64,000 nt of DNA, taken from NCBI RefSeq assembly GCF_014489845.1, contig NZ_JABURY010000008.1:1-64000 (forward strand), in the 5' to 3' direction. This DNA is from Frischella japonica (GTDB taxonomy: Bacteria > Pseudomonadota > Gammaproteobacteria > Enterobacterales > Orbaceae). Below the pieces are notes generated by a model, which saw only the letters and a list, made by a program, of their open reading frames with translations, ran no database searches and was not told the origin of the DNA. The position numbers and the translations under genes were made by a program. This document shows positions 6,928 to 16,160 of this stretch, piece by piece (positions within the stretch are counted from its first letter, which is position 1; every line of letters begins with the position of its first letter).

Positions 6928-7141
6928 TACCTCACTGGATGCGATAGATACAATTAACTCTAAACTCGGTCAAGCCAATGCTATTTCAATTCTCTTAATG
7001 ATTGAGTGTGATTCTGGAAGTCAGCTAAATGATGAACTACGTTCTTATGCCCTTAGCGCCATATCTGATTTAGTTAGTGATTCTAAAGCCTTATTTAGAA
7101 GCGAGACAGAACGTAAGGGGTTGCAAGATGAAAATAAGTGA
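6920..7141 (+). CDS. Unrecognised small satellite protein, paralogue-like to the previous one
   Basis: A 73-residue helical protein beginning at ATG 6920, which overlaps the previous stop by eight bases (ATGGCTAA) and follows AAAGGAGG. The layout SLDAIDTINSKLGQANAISILL...ALSAISDLVSDSKALF parallels the preceding gene. It overlaps the primase start at 7128, so the three genes are translationally coupled. No function assigned. Confidence 0.65.
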   Translation: MANTSLDAIDTINSKLGQANAISILLMIECDSGSQLNDELRSYALSAISDLVSDSKALFRSETERKGLQDENK

Positions 7142-9527
7142 TATTACGACCCAAGCTGTAGGTAAATGGGATTATATTTTGCATTCATTAGGCATTGAAG
7201 TAGGTAATGGCAAGCATTGCGCTTGCCCAGTTTGTGGCGGTAAAGATAGATTTAGATTTGATAATCAAAATGGACGAGGTACTTATATTTGTAATCAATG
7301 TGGTAGTGGTGACGGCTTAGAACTGATTAAGAACTATTACCATCATAGTACTAAAGAAGCATCAATCAAAGTGGCGGAATGTTTGAATCTGCCTAATCAG
7401 AGTAACCAAATACGAGAAAAAACCGTATTTAGAAAAAGAGATTCCGAACAGTTGCATAATAACAACATACCAGAAAATTCCGTATGTAAAAAAGTCGAAT
7501 ATTTACTCTCTAAAACAACATTAGGGCAATCTGAGTACCTCACCAAGAAAGGATTAATCTTTGACTTACCTTTACTGGATAACGGGCGTATTTTTGCGCC
7601 TATTCTGAATCTTCATAATGAATATGCAGGCGGTCAGTTTATCGAACCTGACGGCAGTAAACACTTAATGAAAAGCTCAAGCAAAAAAGGGGCTTTTATT
7701 TTAGTCGGCTCAATTTTGAGCAAGCCAGAGGAGGTGTGTGCAAAATTGCTCGCACATAATGAAATTATTATCTGTGAGGGTTTAGCCACAGGAATATCGA
7801 TAGCGGAATTCCGTCATCAGTCTCTTGTTATATCAGCCATTGACGCAGGTAATCTTATTCATGTCGCTAAGTCTATCCGTGAAATAAATTCTACTGCTAA
7901 AATCATCATAGCCGGTGATAATGATATTGACCAAAGCCCGAATAAGGGCTTAGCTAAAGCAATGGAAGCAGCTCAAGCAGTCAATGGCTATTACTCGATA
8001 CCTGAAACGGATTTTAAAGCAGATTGGGATGATTACAGGCAACAATTTGGACTTGAAAAAGCCAAGCAGGATTTTAACAAGAATATTAAAAAATCAATTA
8101 AAGAGAGTAAGAAGCATTTTACCGAAGTTAAACAAAAAGCTGTTCCTGACTTATCACAAATGCAAGCTAGCCAGAAAGCTGATGTACTGATAGAGCATTA
8201 TGATAATAATCTCGCCTTAGATATGTTAACAAATGAAGTTTATTTATATAAGGATAATGTTTGGCAAATAATTTCTGAAATGGATCTAAAGCGTGAATTA
8301 GTTCAATTGTTCAGACAATCAAATGCTCACTATTCTGAAAAAGGCATTAAATCGACCATTGACACCATGAAATTACAAATACCGTTGAAAGGAGATCAAG
8401 CCAGAAATTTAATAGGATTTAGAAATGGTATCTTTGATTTAAATGATCGTGCATTTAAACCCCATGCCAAAAGACATTGGTTACAGTCAATTAATAATGT
8501 TGATTATGTTGATAGTGTAACTAATGAAAACTTGGAACTTCATGCACCTAATTTTTATCAATGGCTATCTCGTTCAGCTAAAAAAGATAAGATAAAAATG
8601 GATGCGATAAAGGCAGCGCTATACATGATTTTAGCTAATCGTTATGACTGGCAATTGTTCATAGAGGTTACGGGCGCAGGTGGTAGCGGTAAAAGTGTTT
8701 TTGCTGAGATTGCCACCATGCTAGCAGGCAAGAATAATACTGTATCGGCTAATATGGAAGCCTTAGAAAAACCAAGGGAAAGATCGCTTATTGTTGGGCA
8801 ATCATTGATCATCTTACCAGACCAAGCAAAATATATCGGTGAGGGTAACGGTATCAAGGCAATTACTGGGGGTGATGATGTAGCCATAGATGAAAAATAT
8901 AAGAAACCTTATTCTGCCAAAATTCAGGGAGTTATATTAGCCATTAACAATAATCCAATGACATTTAGTAATGATGATGGAGGCATTTCCAGACGAAGAG
9001 TGATCTTTCACTTTGGCGAGCCTGTCCCTGCTAACGAAAGAGATCCTAATCTTAAAGATAAAATTAGTGCAGAATTATCCGTTATTATTCGACATCTCTT
9101 TAACTATTTTGAGGATGATAGCAAGGCTAAATCATTACTAATTAAGCAACAAAAATCATCAGAAGCTATCGAAGTTAAAAGATTGACTAATCCATTAATT
9201 GATTTTTGTAGTTATCTCTTTGCAACCGACAAACCAGATGGAATGATGATAGGTAAATACTCAACACCAGTACAGTTTAAGCGGTTTTTATATCATGCTT
9301 ATATTACTTTTATCGAAAATAATAACTTAAAAAATCCATTATCACTTCGTAACTTTGTTAATGCACTACCTTCAGCAATGAAAGAGTATGATGTAGAAGT
9401 CATTATACGAGCTAGACAAAGTGAAGGACGCAGAACTAACTTACATCTTGATTATGATAAATGTAATGACTGGTTTCCTGATGCAGCATTAGAAGAAAAT
9501 TACATTTCACAACATAGGGGGAAATAA
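7128..9527 (+). CDS. P4-type primase-helicase (Pri-Rep)
   Basis: A 799-residue multidomain replication protein. Residues 1-65 hold a primase zinc ribbon (CPVCGGKDRFRF and CNQCG, Cys 33/36/55/58). A TOPRIM-like segment IIICEGLATGISI lies near 215-227, with AGDND downstream. The C-terminal half is a D5/P4-alpha SF3 helicase with Walker A GAGGSGKS near 516-523 and Walker B ILPDQA near 560. P4 alpha combines primase, helicase and origin recognition, letting satellites replicate independently of the host initiator. ATG 7128 was chosen because the zinc domain starts there and AAGGGG precedes it. Confidence 0.92.
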   Translation: MKISDITTQAVGKWDYILHSLGIEVGNGKHCACPVCGGKDRFRFDNQNGRGTYICNQCGSGDGLELIKNYYHHSTKEASIKVAECLNLPNQSNQIREKTVFRKRDSEQLHNNNIPENSVCKKVEYLLSKTTLGQSEYLTKKGLIFDLPLLDNGRIFAPILNLHNEYAGGQFIEPDGSKHLMKSSSKKGAFILVGSILSKPEEVCAKLLAHNEIIICEGLATGISIAEFRHQSLVISAIDAGNLIHVAKSIREINSTAKIIIAGDNDIDQSPNKGLAKAMEAAQAVNGYYSIPETDFKADWDDYRQQFGLEKAKQDFNKNIKKSIKESKKHFTEVKQKAVPDLSQMQASQKADVLIEHYDNNLALDMLTNEVYLYKDNVWQIISEMDLKRELVQLFRQSNAHYSEKGIKSTIDTMKLQIPLKGDQARNLIGFRNGIFDLNDRAFKPHAKRHWLQSINNVDYVDSVTNENLELHAPNFYQWLSRSAKKDKIKMDAIKAALYMILANRYDWQLFIEVTGAGGSGKSVFAEIATMLAGKNNTVSANMEALEKPRERSLIVGQSLIILPDQAKYIGEGNGIKAITGGDDVAIDEKYKKPYSAKIQGVILAINNNPMTFSNDDGGISRRRVIFHFGEPVPANERDPNLKDKISAELSVIIRHLFNYFEDDSKAKSLLIKQQKSSEAIEVKRLTNPLIDFCSYLFATDKPDGMMIGKYSTPVQFKRFLYHAYITFIENNNLKNPLSLRNFVNALPSAMKEYDVEVIIRARQSEGRRTNLHLDYDKCNDWFPDAALEENYISQHRGK

Positions 9528-9529
9528 AT

Positions 9530-9862
9530 ATGAAAAGACTAGCAGATATTTATAATAGATTGATTGAATTAGGAAAAAAAATAGATGCAAGTTATCCAAA
9601 ATACAAAAAAGATGATGACATAAAAATGGAATATGCAGATATTAAAAATGATATTAGAAAATTACAATCAGCTTTGCGTAAAAAGGTTAATAAAAACGAA
9701 GCAACACGCGAAGAAGAATACATTATTGAGCCTGCACTCAATCAAGCGTATGTTTCTGATTTGAGAGCTCGAATAGGGTGTAATGTAGGACAATCAATGG
9801 CTGATTCTGTATATTCTGCACAAAGCACAATCATGCATTATTTACCTGAAAATTTAAAATAA
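9530..9862 (+). CDS. Unrecognised small protein after the primase
   Basis: A 110-residue charged, probably coiled-coil protein, starting two bases after the primase stop with GGGGGAAATAAAT upstream. The first 70 residues are a Lys/Asp/Glu-rich helix; the rest contains EPALNQAYVSDLRARIG. It closes the replication operon. I know no family. Confidence 0.6.
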   Translation: MKRLADIYNRLIELGKKIDASYPKYKKDDDIKMEYADIKNDIRKLQSALRKKVNKNEATREEEYIIEPALNQAYVSDLRARIGCNVGQSMADSVYSAQSTIMHYLPENLK

Positions 9863-9928
9863 TTTTGTTCTGATGCTTTCAGAGGGATTTTACCTAACCA
9901 ATTGAATTAACAATAGTATTTTTTTTTG

Positions 9929-9987
9929 TTAGACTGCTTTTTGGGTTAATAGAAAAACCAATAATTAGCGCAGATATGGCAGTCTAA
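9929..9987. promoter_or_regulatory. Long inverted repeat upstream of the capsid operon
   Basis: TTAGACTGC (9929-9937) is matched exactly by GCAGTCTAA (9979-9987) with 41 bases between them, which also contain GGTT/AACC. It lies in the 220-base gap between replication and structural genes, where late expression would be controlled. It could be an RNA hairpin or a bipartite operator. Confidence 0.5.
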
Positions 9988-10084
9988 AACCAAAGCGCAG
10001 CACCTTTTATAGTTTAATCGCTATCACCTTTCAAAGCCTTTCATATCTCGCTGTAAATAACAATAAATACAGGTAAATAAAGAT

Positions 10085-11242
10085 ATGAAAAAACTTATTG
10101 AATTACGTCAATTAAAAGCAACCAAAGTAGCTGAAATGCGATCAATGCTTGATAAAGCCGAGCAAGAAAATCGCAGTATGACCCCAGAAGAAAAAACACA
10201 ATTCGACACCATTAAGGCAAAAGTAGAAGAGTTAAACACCGAAATTACAAACTATGAAACCTTAGCCAACGAAGAGCGTAGCCTTGCGGATAAAGCTAAA
10301 CCAATTGATAAAAAAATCACTAACGAAGAATTACGCAACTATATCCGTACTGGTGAGGCTCGTTCACTTTCTACTGGCGTTCCTGCTGATGGTGGTTATA
10401 CGGTTATTCCTGAGTTAGATAAGGAAATCATGCGCCAGTTATCGGATGAATCCGAAATGCGTGCTATCTGTACCGTCAAAAAAATTGGCTCAAATGAGTA
10501 TAAAAAACTGGTATCGGTAGGTGGTGCAGTAGTTAATCATGGCGAAGAGGGAACAGCTCGAACAGAGACAGCTACCCCTAAACTTGAAGAAGTATCAATC
10601 AAATTATACCCAATTTATGCTTATCCTAAAACGACTCAAGAAATCTTAGACTTTAGTGATCTAGATGTTTTAAGTTGGTTAACTGATGAAATCAAGGATA
10701 CTTTTGTCGAAACTGAGGAATTAGACCTTATCAGTGGTGACGGCACGAAAAAAGCTAAAGGTTTTCTTGCTTATCCGCAAGCAGTAAAAGCAGATAAAGA
10801 TCGTCCATTTGGTACTCTTGAAAAAATGACAATTACCGCAATCACGGCTGATAGTTTGATTGATTTACTTTTCAAACTTAAAAAGAAATACCGTAAAAAT
10901 GCTGTATGGGTAATGAACTCAAATACTGCAGCAACATTACAAAAACTAAAAAATGGTAATGGTGATTATATTTGGCGTGACGGATTAAAAGCAGGTGATC
11001 CTGATATGCTTTTAGGTAAACCTGTTCATTATTTGGAAAATATGAATGATACAGGCGCAGTCGTTGCCGTTGGTGATTTTAAAAGAGGTTACTACATTGT
11101 AGACCACGAAACAGGTGTAAGAACTCGTCCAGATAATATTACAGAACCAGGATTCTATAAAGTTCACACTGATAAGTATTTAGGTGGTGGTTTGGTTGAT
11201 TCTAATGCTATCAAAATCTTAGAACTATCAGCAAATAAATAA
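10085..11242 (+). CDS. HK97-type major capsid protein
   Basis: A 385-residue capsid protein with the HK97 gp5 plan. It has an N-terminal delta domain of charged coiled coil (about residues 1-90, EQENRSMTPEEKTQFDTI), normally removed by the prohead protease. The mature fold begins near STGVPADGGYTVIPE (about 115), a nearly universal signature of this family. Further blocks are EMRAICTVKKIGSNEYKK and WVMNSNTAATLQKLKNGNG, then PVHYLENM. It heads the structural operon, followed immediately by its protease and portal. Confidence 0.95.
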   Translation: MKKLIELRQLKATKVAEMRSMLDKAEQENRSMTPEEKTQFDTIKAKVEELNTEITNYETLANEERSLADKAKPIDKKITNEELRNYIRTGEARSLSTGVPADGGYTVIPELDKEIMRQLSDESEMRAICTVKKIGSNEYKKLVSVGGAVVNHGEEGTARTETATPKLEEVSIKLYPIYAYPKTTQEILDFSDLDVLSWLTDEIKDTFVETEELDLISGDGTKKAKGFLAYPQAVKADKDRPFGTLEKMTITAITADSLIDLLFKLKKKYRKNAVWVMNSNTAATLQKLKNGNGDYIWRDGLKAGDPDMLLGKPVHYLENMNDTGAVVAVGDFKRGYYIVDHETGVRTRPDNITEPGFYKVHTDKYLGGGLVDSNAIKILELSANK

Positions 11243-11247
11243 TAACA

Positions 11248-11266
11248 GGGGCTATATGCCCCTTTG
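11248..11266 (+). terminator. Weak hairpin between capsid and protease genes
   Basis: GGGGC-tatat-GCCCC followed by only TTTG. It may act as a partial terminator or 3' stabiliser giving more capsid than protease and portal transcript. Confidence 0.5.
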
Positions 11267-11274
11267 AGGTTGAT

Positions 11275-11829
11275 ATGGATAAGAAACAATATGAAATAAG
11301 AAGCACTGAGATATCACGAGATGATACTAAGCTTGTGGGTTATGTGGTTAAGTGGAATAGCCGATCACAGTTAATATGGGGTGAATTTTATGAGCAATTT
11401 TCGCCAAAAGCCTTTAGCCAATCATTAAGCAAAAATCCTGATATTCGCGCTTTATTTGAACATGACCACAAAGCACTATTAGGTCGGACAACATCTAATA
11501 CATTAATTCTTAATGAGGATGATATCGGGCTAAGATTTGAGCTTACACCACCCGACACACAATTAGGACGTGATTTACTCGTTAGTGTTGATCGTGGTGA
11601 TATTCGCGGTATGTCGTTTGGTTTTATGGCCACAACTGAATCATGGGATTTTAATCAAGAGCCTTGTATCAGGACTGTAAATACTGCTGAACTATTCGAA
11701 GTAACTGTTACAAGTATGCCAGCCTACCAAGAAAGTGATATCCAAATCGCTAAACGCTCAATGCTTGAAGCTAAAGCTAAATTAAAACCAGATTTAAGCA
11801 AAGCATGGCTTGACCTTATGGAGTTATAA
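11275..11829 (+). CDS. HK97-type prohead maturation protease
   Basis: A 184-residue serine protease of the HK97 prohead protease family (herpesvirus-assemblin fold). The catalytic His is in ALFEHDHKALLGRT (near 64) and the catalytic Ser in DIRGMSFGF (near 114), with the usual E in TAELFEVTVTSMPAYQ. It cleaves the capsid delta domain during head maturation. It lies between capsid and portal and starts after a GAGG site. Confidence 0.93.
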   Translation: MDKKQYEIRSTEISRDDTKLVGYVVKWNSRSQLIWGEFYEQFSPKAFSQSLSKNPDIRALFEHDHKALLGRTTSNTLILNEDDIGLRFELTPPDTQLGRDLLVSVDRGDIRGMSFGFMATTESWDFNQEPCIRTVNTAELFEVTVTSMPAYQESDIQIAKRSMLEAKAKLKPDLSKAWLDLMEL

Positions 11830-11831
11830 GC

Positions 11832-13031
11832 ATGGGATTATTTAGCCGTAAGAAGAAAGAAGAGCGAAGTATGACGGTAGACGAGTTAATCTCTTATCTT
11901 GGCTTGCCTAATACCAATTCGGGGGAATATGTCTCACCCAGTTCTGCCGAAGCATTGCCTGCAGTGATGAATGCTGTCACGGTAATTAGTGAAGCGGTTG
12001 CTTCTATGCCGTGTTATCTCTATAAGCTTAATAAAAAGGGCGAACGTGAACGAGTATCAACTCATCCGGTTGAATATTTGCTTAATGAGATGCCAAATAC
12101 CAAGCAAACACCATACCAATTTAAGCGGACTATGATGCGACACTGTTTATTAGGGGGTAATGCTTATGCGGTTATTCATTGGGGTAAAGACGGACGACCT
12201 AATGGACTTGAAAGCTTTCCACCTTATGCAGTTACCCCAAAACGATTAGGAAATGGACGTTATGCTTACTCGATTGTTGATGAGGACGGCAATGTCACAA
12301 ATTACTTACAAGATGAAGTATTACATTTGCGTTATGCAAGTGATGACGGTTTTATCGGGCGTTCACCTGTGACAATATGCCGTGAAGCTATAGGATTAGG
12401 GCTTGCGCAACAACGGCATGGGTCATCGGTCATGAAAAATGGTTTAATGGCCAGTGGTTATGTTTCAATGGCTGAATGGATGGACGATGCAAAAGGCAAA
12501 AAAGCCCTAAACGCATTAGAACGCTACAAAGGTGCAAAGAACGCAGGTAAAACCCCAATTCTTGAGGGTGGCATGAAGTACGAGCAATTAGGTATGAGTA
12601 ATCAAGATGCTGAGTGGTTGCAGAGCAGACGATTTACAATTGAGGATATCGCTCGAATATTCAATATTAGCCCAATGTTTATACAAGAATATTCGCATAG
12701 TTCATACAGTAACTTTTCAGAAGCAACACGCTCATTTTTAACATTAACGCTAAGGCCATGGCTAACTAACTTTGAACAACAATTAAAAGACGCCTTGATG
12801 ATAGATGTTAGCGAAGATAAAAGCCGTTATTTAATTGAGTTTGATACCTCCGATCTGATGCGGACCAGTCCGATAGATCGCTTTAACAGTTATAACATTG
12901 CGATTAAATCAGGGGTAATGAATCCTAATGAAGCAAGGTTAAAAGAGGGATTACTACCTTATGAGGGCGGTGAAGAGTTTAGTCAGGCATGGAAGCAAAC
13001 CGTAGAAGTTAAAAAGGATAATGCCAAATGA
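11832..13031 (+). CDS. HK97-type portal protein
   Basis: A 399-residue portal, which forms the dodecameric DNA channel at one head vertex. Typical blocks are AVTVISEAVASMPCYLYK, HCLLGGNAYAVIHWG, LHLRYASDDGFIGRSPV and RRFTIEDIARIFNISPMF. The gene starts two bases after the protease stop and overlaps the next gene by four bases (ATGA). Length is normal for the family. Confidence 0.94.
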   Translation: MGLFSRKKKEERSMTVDELISYLGLPNTNSGEYVSPSSAEALPAVMNAVTVISEAVASMPCYLYKLNKKGERERVSTHPVEYLLNEMPNTKQTPYQFKRTMMRHCLLGGNAYAVIHWGKDGRPNGLESFPPYAVTPKRLGNGRYAYSIVDEDGNVTNYLQDEVLHLRYASDDGFIGRSPVTICREAIGLGLAQQRHGSSVMKNGLMASGYVSMAEWMDDAKGKKALNALERYKGAKNAGKTPILEGGMKYEQLGMSNQDAEWLQSRRFTIEDIARIFNISPMFIQEYSHSSYSNFSEATRSFLTLTLRPWLTNFEQQLKDALMIDVSEDKSRYLIEFDTSDLMRTSPIDRFNSYNIAIKSGVMNPNEARLKEGLLPYEGGEEFSQAWKQTVEVKKDNAK

Positions 13032-13360
13032 TTATAGGACGGTTAAGACAGCGTATTACCTTACAGAAATTCGAGAGCTACCGAGATCCATTTGGCCAAG
13101 TTATTAAAGAGTGGAAAGACATAGCAACTGTATGGGCTGAGGTCAAAGCAGTAACAGGTAAAGAGCTTATGTTATCTCAGCGAGAAATGAGCAGTACTAC
13201 TATAAGAATTTATATTCGCTACCGTAAGGATATTGATACCACTTGGCGGATTAAGCACCTGATAGTTGGCTCACAATATTTAAATATCAAAGCAGTATTA
13301 CCTGATGCCAGAAAGACTTATTTAGAATTGTTATGTGAAGGTGGTTTAAATGATAACTAA
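13028..13360 (+). CDS. Head-tail adaptor (SPP1 gp16-like)
   Basis: A 110-residue protein of the head closure/adaptor family: IGRLRQRITLQKF at the start, then WAEVKAVTGKELMLSQRE and DIDTTWRIKHLIVG. These proteins cap the filled head and make the docking surface for a tail. It overlaps the portal stop and the next start (13350). Keeping a connector without any tail gene means tails must come from elsewhere. Confidence 0.88.
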   Translation: MIIGRLRQRITLQKFESYRDPFGQVIKEWKDIATVWAEVKAVTGKELMLSQREMSSTTIRIYIRYRKDIDTTWRIKHLIVGSQYLNIKAVLPDARKTYLELLCEGGLNDN

Positions 13361-13646
13361 TATTACCTTACAAGAAGTTAAGTTACATTGTCGCATTGAT
13401 GAAAGTGACACCTTAGAAGATAGTTTACTTCAAGTCTATATAGATGCAGCCCTTGAAGCTTGTCAAAAGCATATCGGTAAATCATTTGATAAACAGGAGT
13501 TTACTCCAGCAATCAAAGCAGGTTGCCTTATGTATATTGCTCACCTATATGAGAACAGAGAAATGGTTACCACTAATGCAGTAAACGAAGTACCGTTAGC
13601 CATATCTTCACTATGGAGTGTTTACCGTGACCCAGCTATCTATTAG
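13350..13646 (+). CDS. Head-tail connector (gp6/gp15-like)
   Basis: A 98-residue protein with the DNA-packaging connector signature: NITLQEVKLHCRIDESDTLEDSLL, then YIDAALEACQKHIG and AGCLMYIAHLYENRE. HK97 gp6-like proteins form a ring below the portal. Overlaps the adaptor by 11 bases, so the two are coupled. The family often has the order of the two connectors reversed in full phages. Confidence 0.88.
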   Translation: MITNITLQEVKLHCRIDESDTLEDSLLQVYIDAALEACQKHIGKSFDKQEFTPAIKAGCLMYIAHLYENREMVTTNAVNEVPLAISSLWSVYRDPAIY

Positions 13647-13653
13647 GTGAGTA

Positions 13654-14022
13654 ATGCCAATACAGCCATTAAGACGTTGCTCATATCCTAACTGTCGTAA
13701 CCGTGTTAAATCGGGACGATGTAACGAGCATAGAGCAGGTAAAGAACAGGATAAGGCACGAGGAACTGCAGCACAGAGAGGCTATAACCACAGATGGCAA
13801 ATATATCGAGCTGAGTATCTCAAGCATAACCCATTATGCAAGATGTGTAAGGATAAAGGATTACTAACTCCTGCTACTCTGATAGACCATATCAAACCTG
13901 TTGAGTATGGGCAAAGAGATCCTTTCTTTTGGCAAGCAAGTAATCATCAACCATTATGCCGTGATTGCCATAGCTATAAGACAAGAGTAATCGATAAACG
14001 AGGATTTGGGTCATCTTCATAA
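13654..14022 (+). CDS. HNH endonuclease of the packaging module
   Basis: A 122-residue HNH nuclease. It has zinc-binding cysteines in CSYPNC (8-13) and CKMCKDKG, the HNH motif core LIDHIKPVEYGQ with His-His, and NHQPLCRDCHSYKTR. In cos-type HK97 phages an HNH protein works with TerL to cut the cos site, and its gene sits beside terS as here. Starts eight bases after the connector stop. Confidence 0.92.
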   Translation: MPIQPLRRCSYPNCRNRVKSGRCNEHRAGKEQDKARGTAAQRGYNHRWQIYRAEYLKHNPLCKMCKDKGLLTPATLIDHIKPVEYGQRDPFFWQASNHQPLCRDCHSYKTRVIDKRGFGSSS

Positions 14023-14061
14023 TAAAGACAACTGATAGCAGTCCTCAGATATGATGAGTGG

Positions 14062-14142
14062 GTAGGGGGGAATGTTCAAAGAAATTCAAAAAGCTAAAAG
14101 ACCACCCCCCTCCTCAAATTTTTACGCACGGTGATTTTTTAG
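14062..14142 (+). other. Candidate cos / packaging site
   Basis: The 142-base gap between HNH and terS contains GGGGGG (14065-14070) and CCCCCC (14105-14110) as the arms of a large potential stem. These are followed by the compact palindrome-like stretch TTTTTACGCACGGTGATTTT (14119-14138). In HK97-like cos phages the cohesive-end site lies at this place between the HNH and small terminase genes. Assignment is by position and structure. Confidence 0.5.
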
Positions 14143-14164
14143 AAAGTAGAGGAAAAACAAATAA

Positions 14165-14509
14165 ATGAAAGCACCAAAATATTTAGATAAATTAGCCAAA
14201 GAGCAATGGAAACTTAGAGCCGACCACTTAGCACAGCGTGATGATATTCAACCGGCCGATTGGACTAACTTAGAATTGTATTGCGTTAATTATTCAATGT
14301 ATCGCAAAGCTATGGAAGACATTGCAAAGCGTGGGTTTTCAATCGTTAATTCACAAGGCACAGAAAGCCGTAATCCTGCATTAAGTGCTAAGTCAGAAGC
14401 TGAAAAAATTATGATTAAAATGGCTTCATTACTTGGATTTGACCCAGTAAGCCGTCGTAAAAATCCTGTAGAAGCCGAAGAGGAAGACGAGCTTGACCGC
14501 TTGGCATAA
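14165..14509 (+). CDS. terS: Terminase small subunit (P27 family)
   Basis: A 114-residue DNA-recognition subunit of the packaging motor. The order of elements fits the P27 small terminase family: helix LDKLAKEQWKLRADHL, DWTNLELYCVNYSMYRKA, then GTESRNPALSAKSEAEKIMIKMASLLGFDP, which is the family signature. The C-terminus is acidic (EAEEEDELD). It overlaps terL by 17 bases. Confidence 0.92.
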   Translation: MKAPKYLDKLAKEQWKLRADHLAQRDDIQPADWTNLELYCVNYSMYRKAMEDIAKRGFSIVNSQGTESRNPALSAKSEAEKIMIKMASLLGFDPVSRRKNPVEAEEEDELDRLA

Positions 14510-16160
14510 TTACGCATTATCCGTTAAAAATGGGGATATTCCTGCTTGCAAACGCTTAAAACAAGCGATTAACCGCTATTTTATTGATTTAGATAATCCT
14601 ATTTATTACTTTGATAGTGAAGTTGTCAGCAAGTTTATTTCTTTTTCTAAAGTCTGCCCACATGTCAAAGGTCATCTAAGAGCTAAACCTATTGAGCTTG
14701 AGCCTTGGCAACAATTTTTATTCGCCAATCTGCTAGGATTTAAGCACGTTAAAACTGGACTTAGAAAGTATCGTAGTGCCTATGTACAAGTACCGAGAAA
14801 GAACGCTAAATCAACAACAGCGGCAATACTGGCTAACTGGTTTTTAGTTATGGAGAAAGGGCAACAAGATATCTATACTGCAGCCGTTAGCCGTGACCAA
14901 GCCCGAATCGTATTTGATGATGCTAGGCAAATGGCAATACTTAGCAAGCCAATAAAGAAAAGGGTCACCATTCAACAGCATAAAGTGATCAACCCTAAGC
15001 AAAATAGCCTATTACGACCTTTAGCATCAAAAGCAGCAACTATTGAGGGGACTAACCCTAGTTTATCCATTGTAGATGAATACCATTTACACCCCGATAA
15101 CAGCGTATATTCAGCCCTTGAGCTAGGTATGGGGGCTAGACCTGAGGGCATTTTATTTGCTATTACCACCGCAGGTAGTAACACAATATCAGCGTGTAAA
15201 CAGCATTATGATTATTGTTGCCAGATTCTAGAGGGTGATGAAGTTAACGAATCACAATTAGTGCTTATTTATGAATTAGACGACGAGAACGAGATTGATA
15301 ACCCTGATTTATGGATTAAAGCCAATCCTAACCTCGATATTTCAGTGGATAGGGTAGCCTTAGAGGACACTATTAAGAAAGCCAGAGGTATACCCTCCCA
15401 GTGGGTTGAAATGCTCACTAAACGCTTTAATATTTGGTGTAATGGGGCTACACCTTGGGTAAATATTGGAAGTTGGGCAGAGTGTAAGGCTGATTATTCG
15501 GAAGATGATTTAAACGGCTTAGATTGTTATGCCGGATTAGATTTATCATCCACCAGTGATATTACTAGCGTCTGTTATTCATTTCCGTTTGAAACTGAGG
15601 TTAGATTATTAACCAGGCATTATATTCCTGAATTTCAGCTTAATAATGTGGCTAACAAAAATAGGGAAATGTACCGTAAATGGGTTAATCAGGGTTGGAT
15701 TCGAGTAACCAAAGGCGATTGTATCGATTATGACCAAATTCGAGATGATATTTTAAAAGACAGTGAGCAGTTTAATATTAAGTTAATAGGCTTTGACGTG
15801 TGGAACGCCACACAATTAAGAACCCAATTACAGAACATCGGCTTAGATGTTGAGCCATTTCCCCAAACTTATGCACGTTATAGCCCAACTTCAAAAACGG
15901 CCGAGGTATTTATTAGCCGTAAACGCATTAATCACAATGGTGATCCGGTACTCTCTTGGGCGGTAGGTAATGTGGTTATGGAAACGGATGCTAATGCCAA
16001 CATTAAACCAAATAAAAAGAAAGCAGCCAACAAGATAGATCCTGCTGTTGCTTTCCTCATGTCATTTGGTACTTACTTGCTTGAGTACGGCGAGGTCGAT
16101 ATCAACCTATCGGATGAACAAAAACAAGCGTTAGATGAGTTTAAGGGTATTGAGTTATGA
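14493..16160 (+). CDS. terL: Terminase large subunit
   Basis: A 555-residue packaging ATPase/nuclease of the HK97 type. The ATPase domain has Walker A-like VPRKNAKSTTAA (near 101-112), Walker B LSIVDEYH (near 190), and the coupling motif FAITTAGSN. The RNase H-like nuclease domain has CYAGLDLSSTSDITS (near 347), LIGFDVWNATQL and NKIDPAVAF near the end. It begins at TTG 14493 inside terS after AGGAAGA; no upstream ATG fits. It is the last gene of the capsid-packaging operon. Confidence 0.95.
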   Translation: MTAWHNYALSVKNGDIPACKRLKQAINRYFIDLDNPIYYFDSEVVSKFISFSKVCPHVKGHLRAKPIELEPWQQFLFANLLGFKHVKTGLRKYRSAYVQVPRKNAKSTTAAILANWFLVMEKGQQDIYTAAVSRDQARIVFDDARQMAILSKPIKKRVTIQQHKVINPKQNSLLRPLASKAATIEGTNPSLSIVDEYHLHPDNSVYSALELGMGARPEGILFAITTAGSNTISACKQHYDYCCQILEGDEVNESQLVLIYELDDENEIDNPDLWIKANPNLDISVDRVALEDTIKKARGIPSQWVEMLTKRFNIWCNGATPWVNIGSWAECKADYSEDDLNGLDCYAGLDLSSTSDITSVCYSFPFETEVRLLTRHYIPEFQLNNVANKNREMYRKWVNQGWIRVTKGDCIDYDQIRDDILKDSEQFNIKLIGFDVWNATQLRTQLQNIGLDVEPFPQTYARYSPTSKTAEVFISRKRINHNGDPVLSWAVGNVVMETDANANIKPNKKKAANKIDPAVAFLMSFGTYLLEYGEVDINLSDEQKQALDEFKGIEL

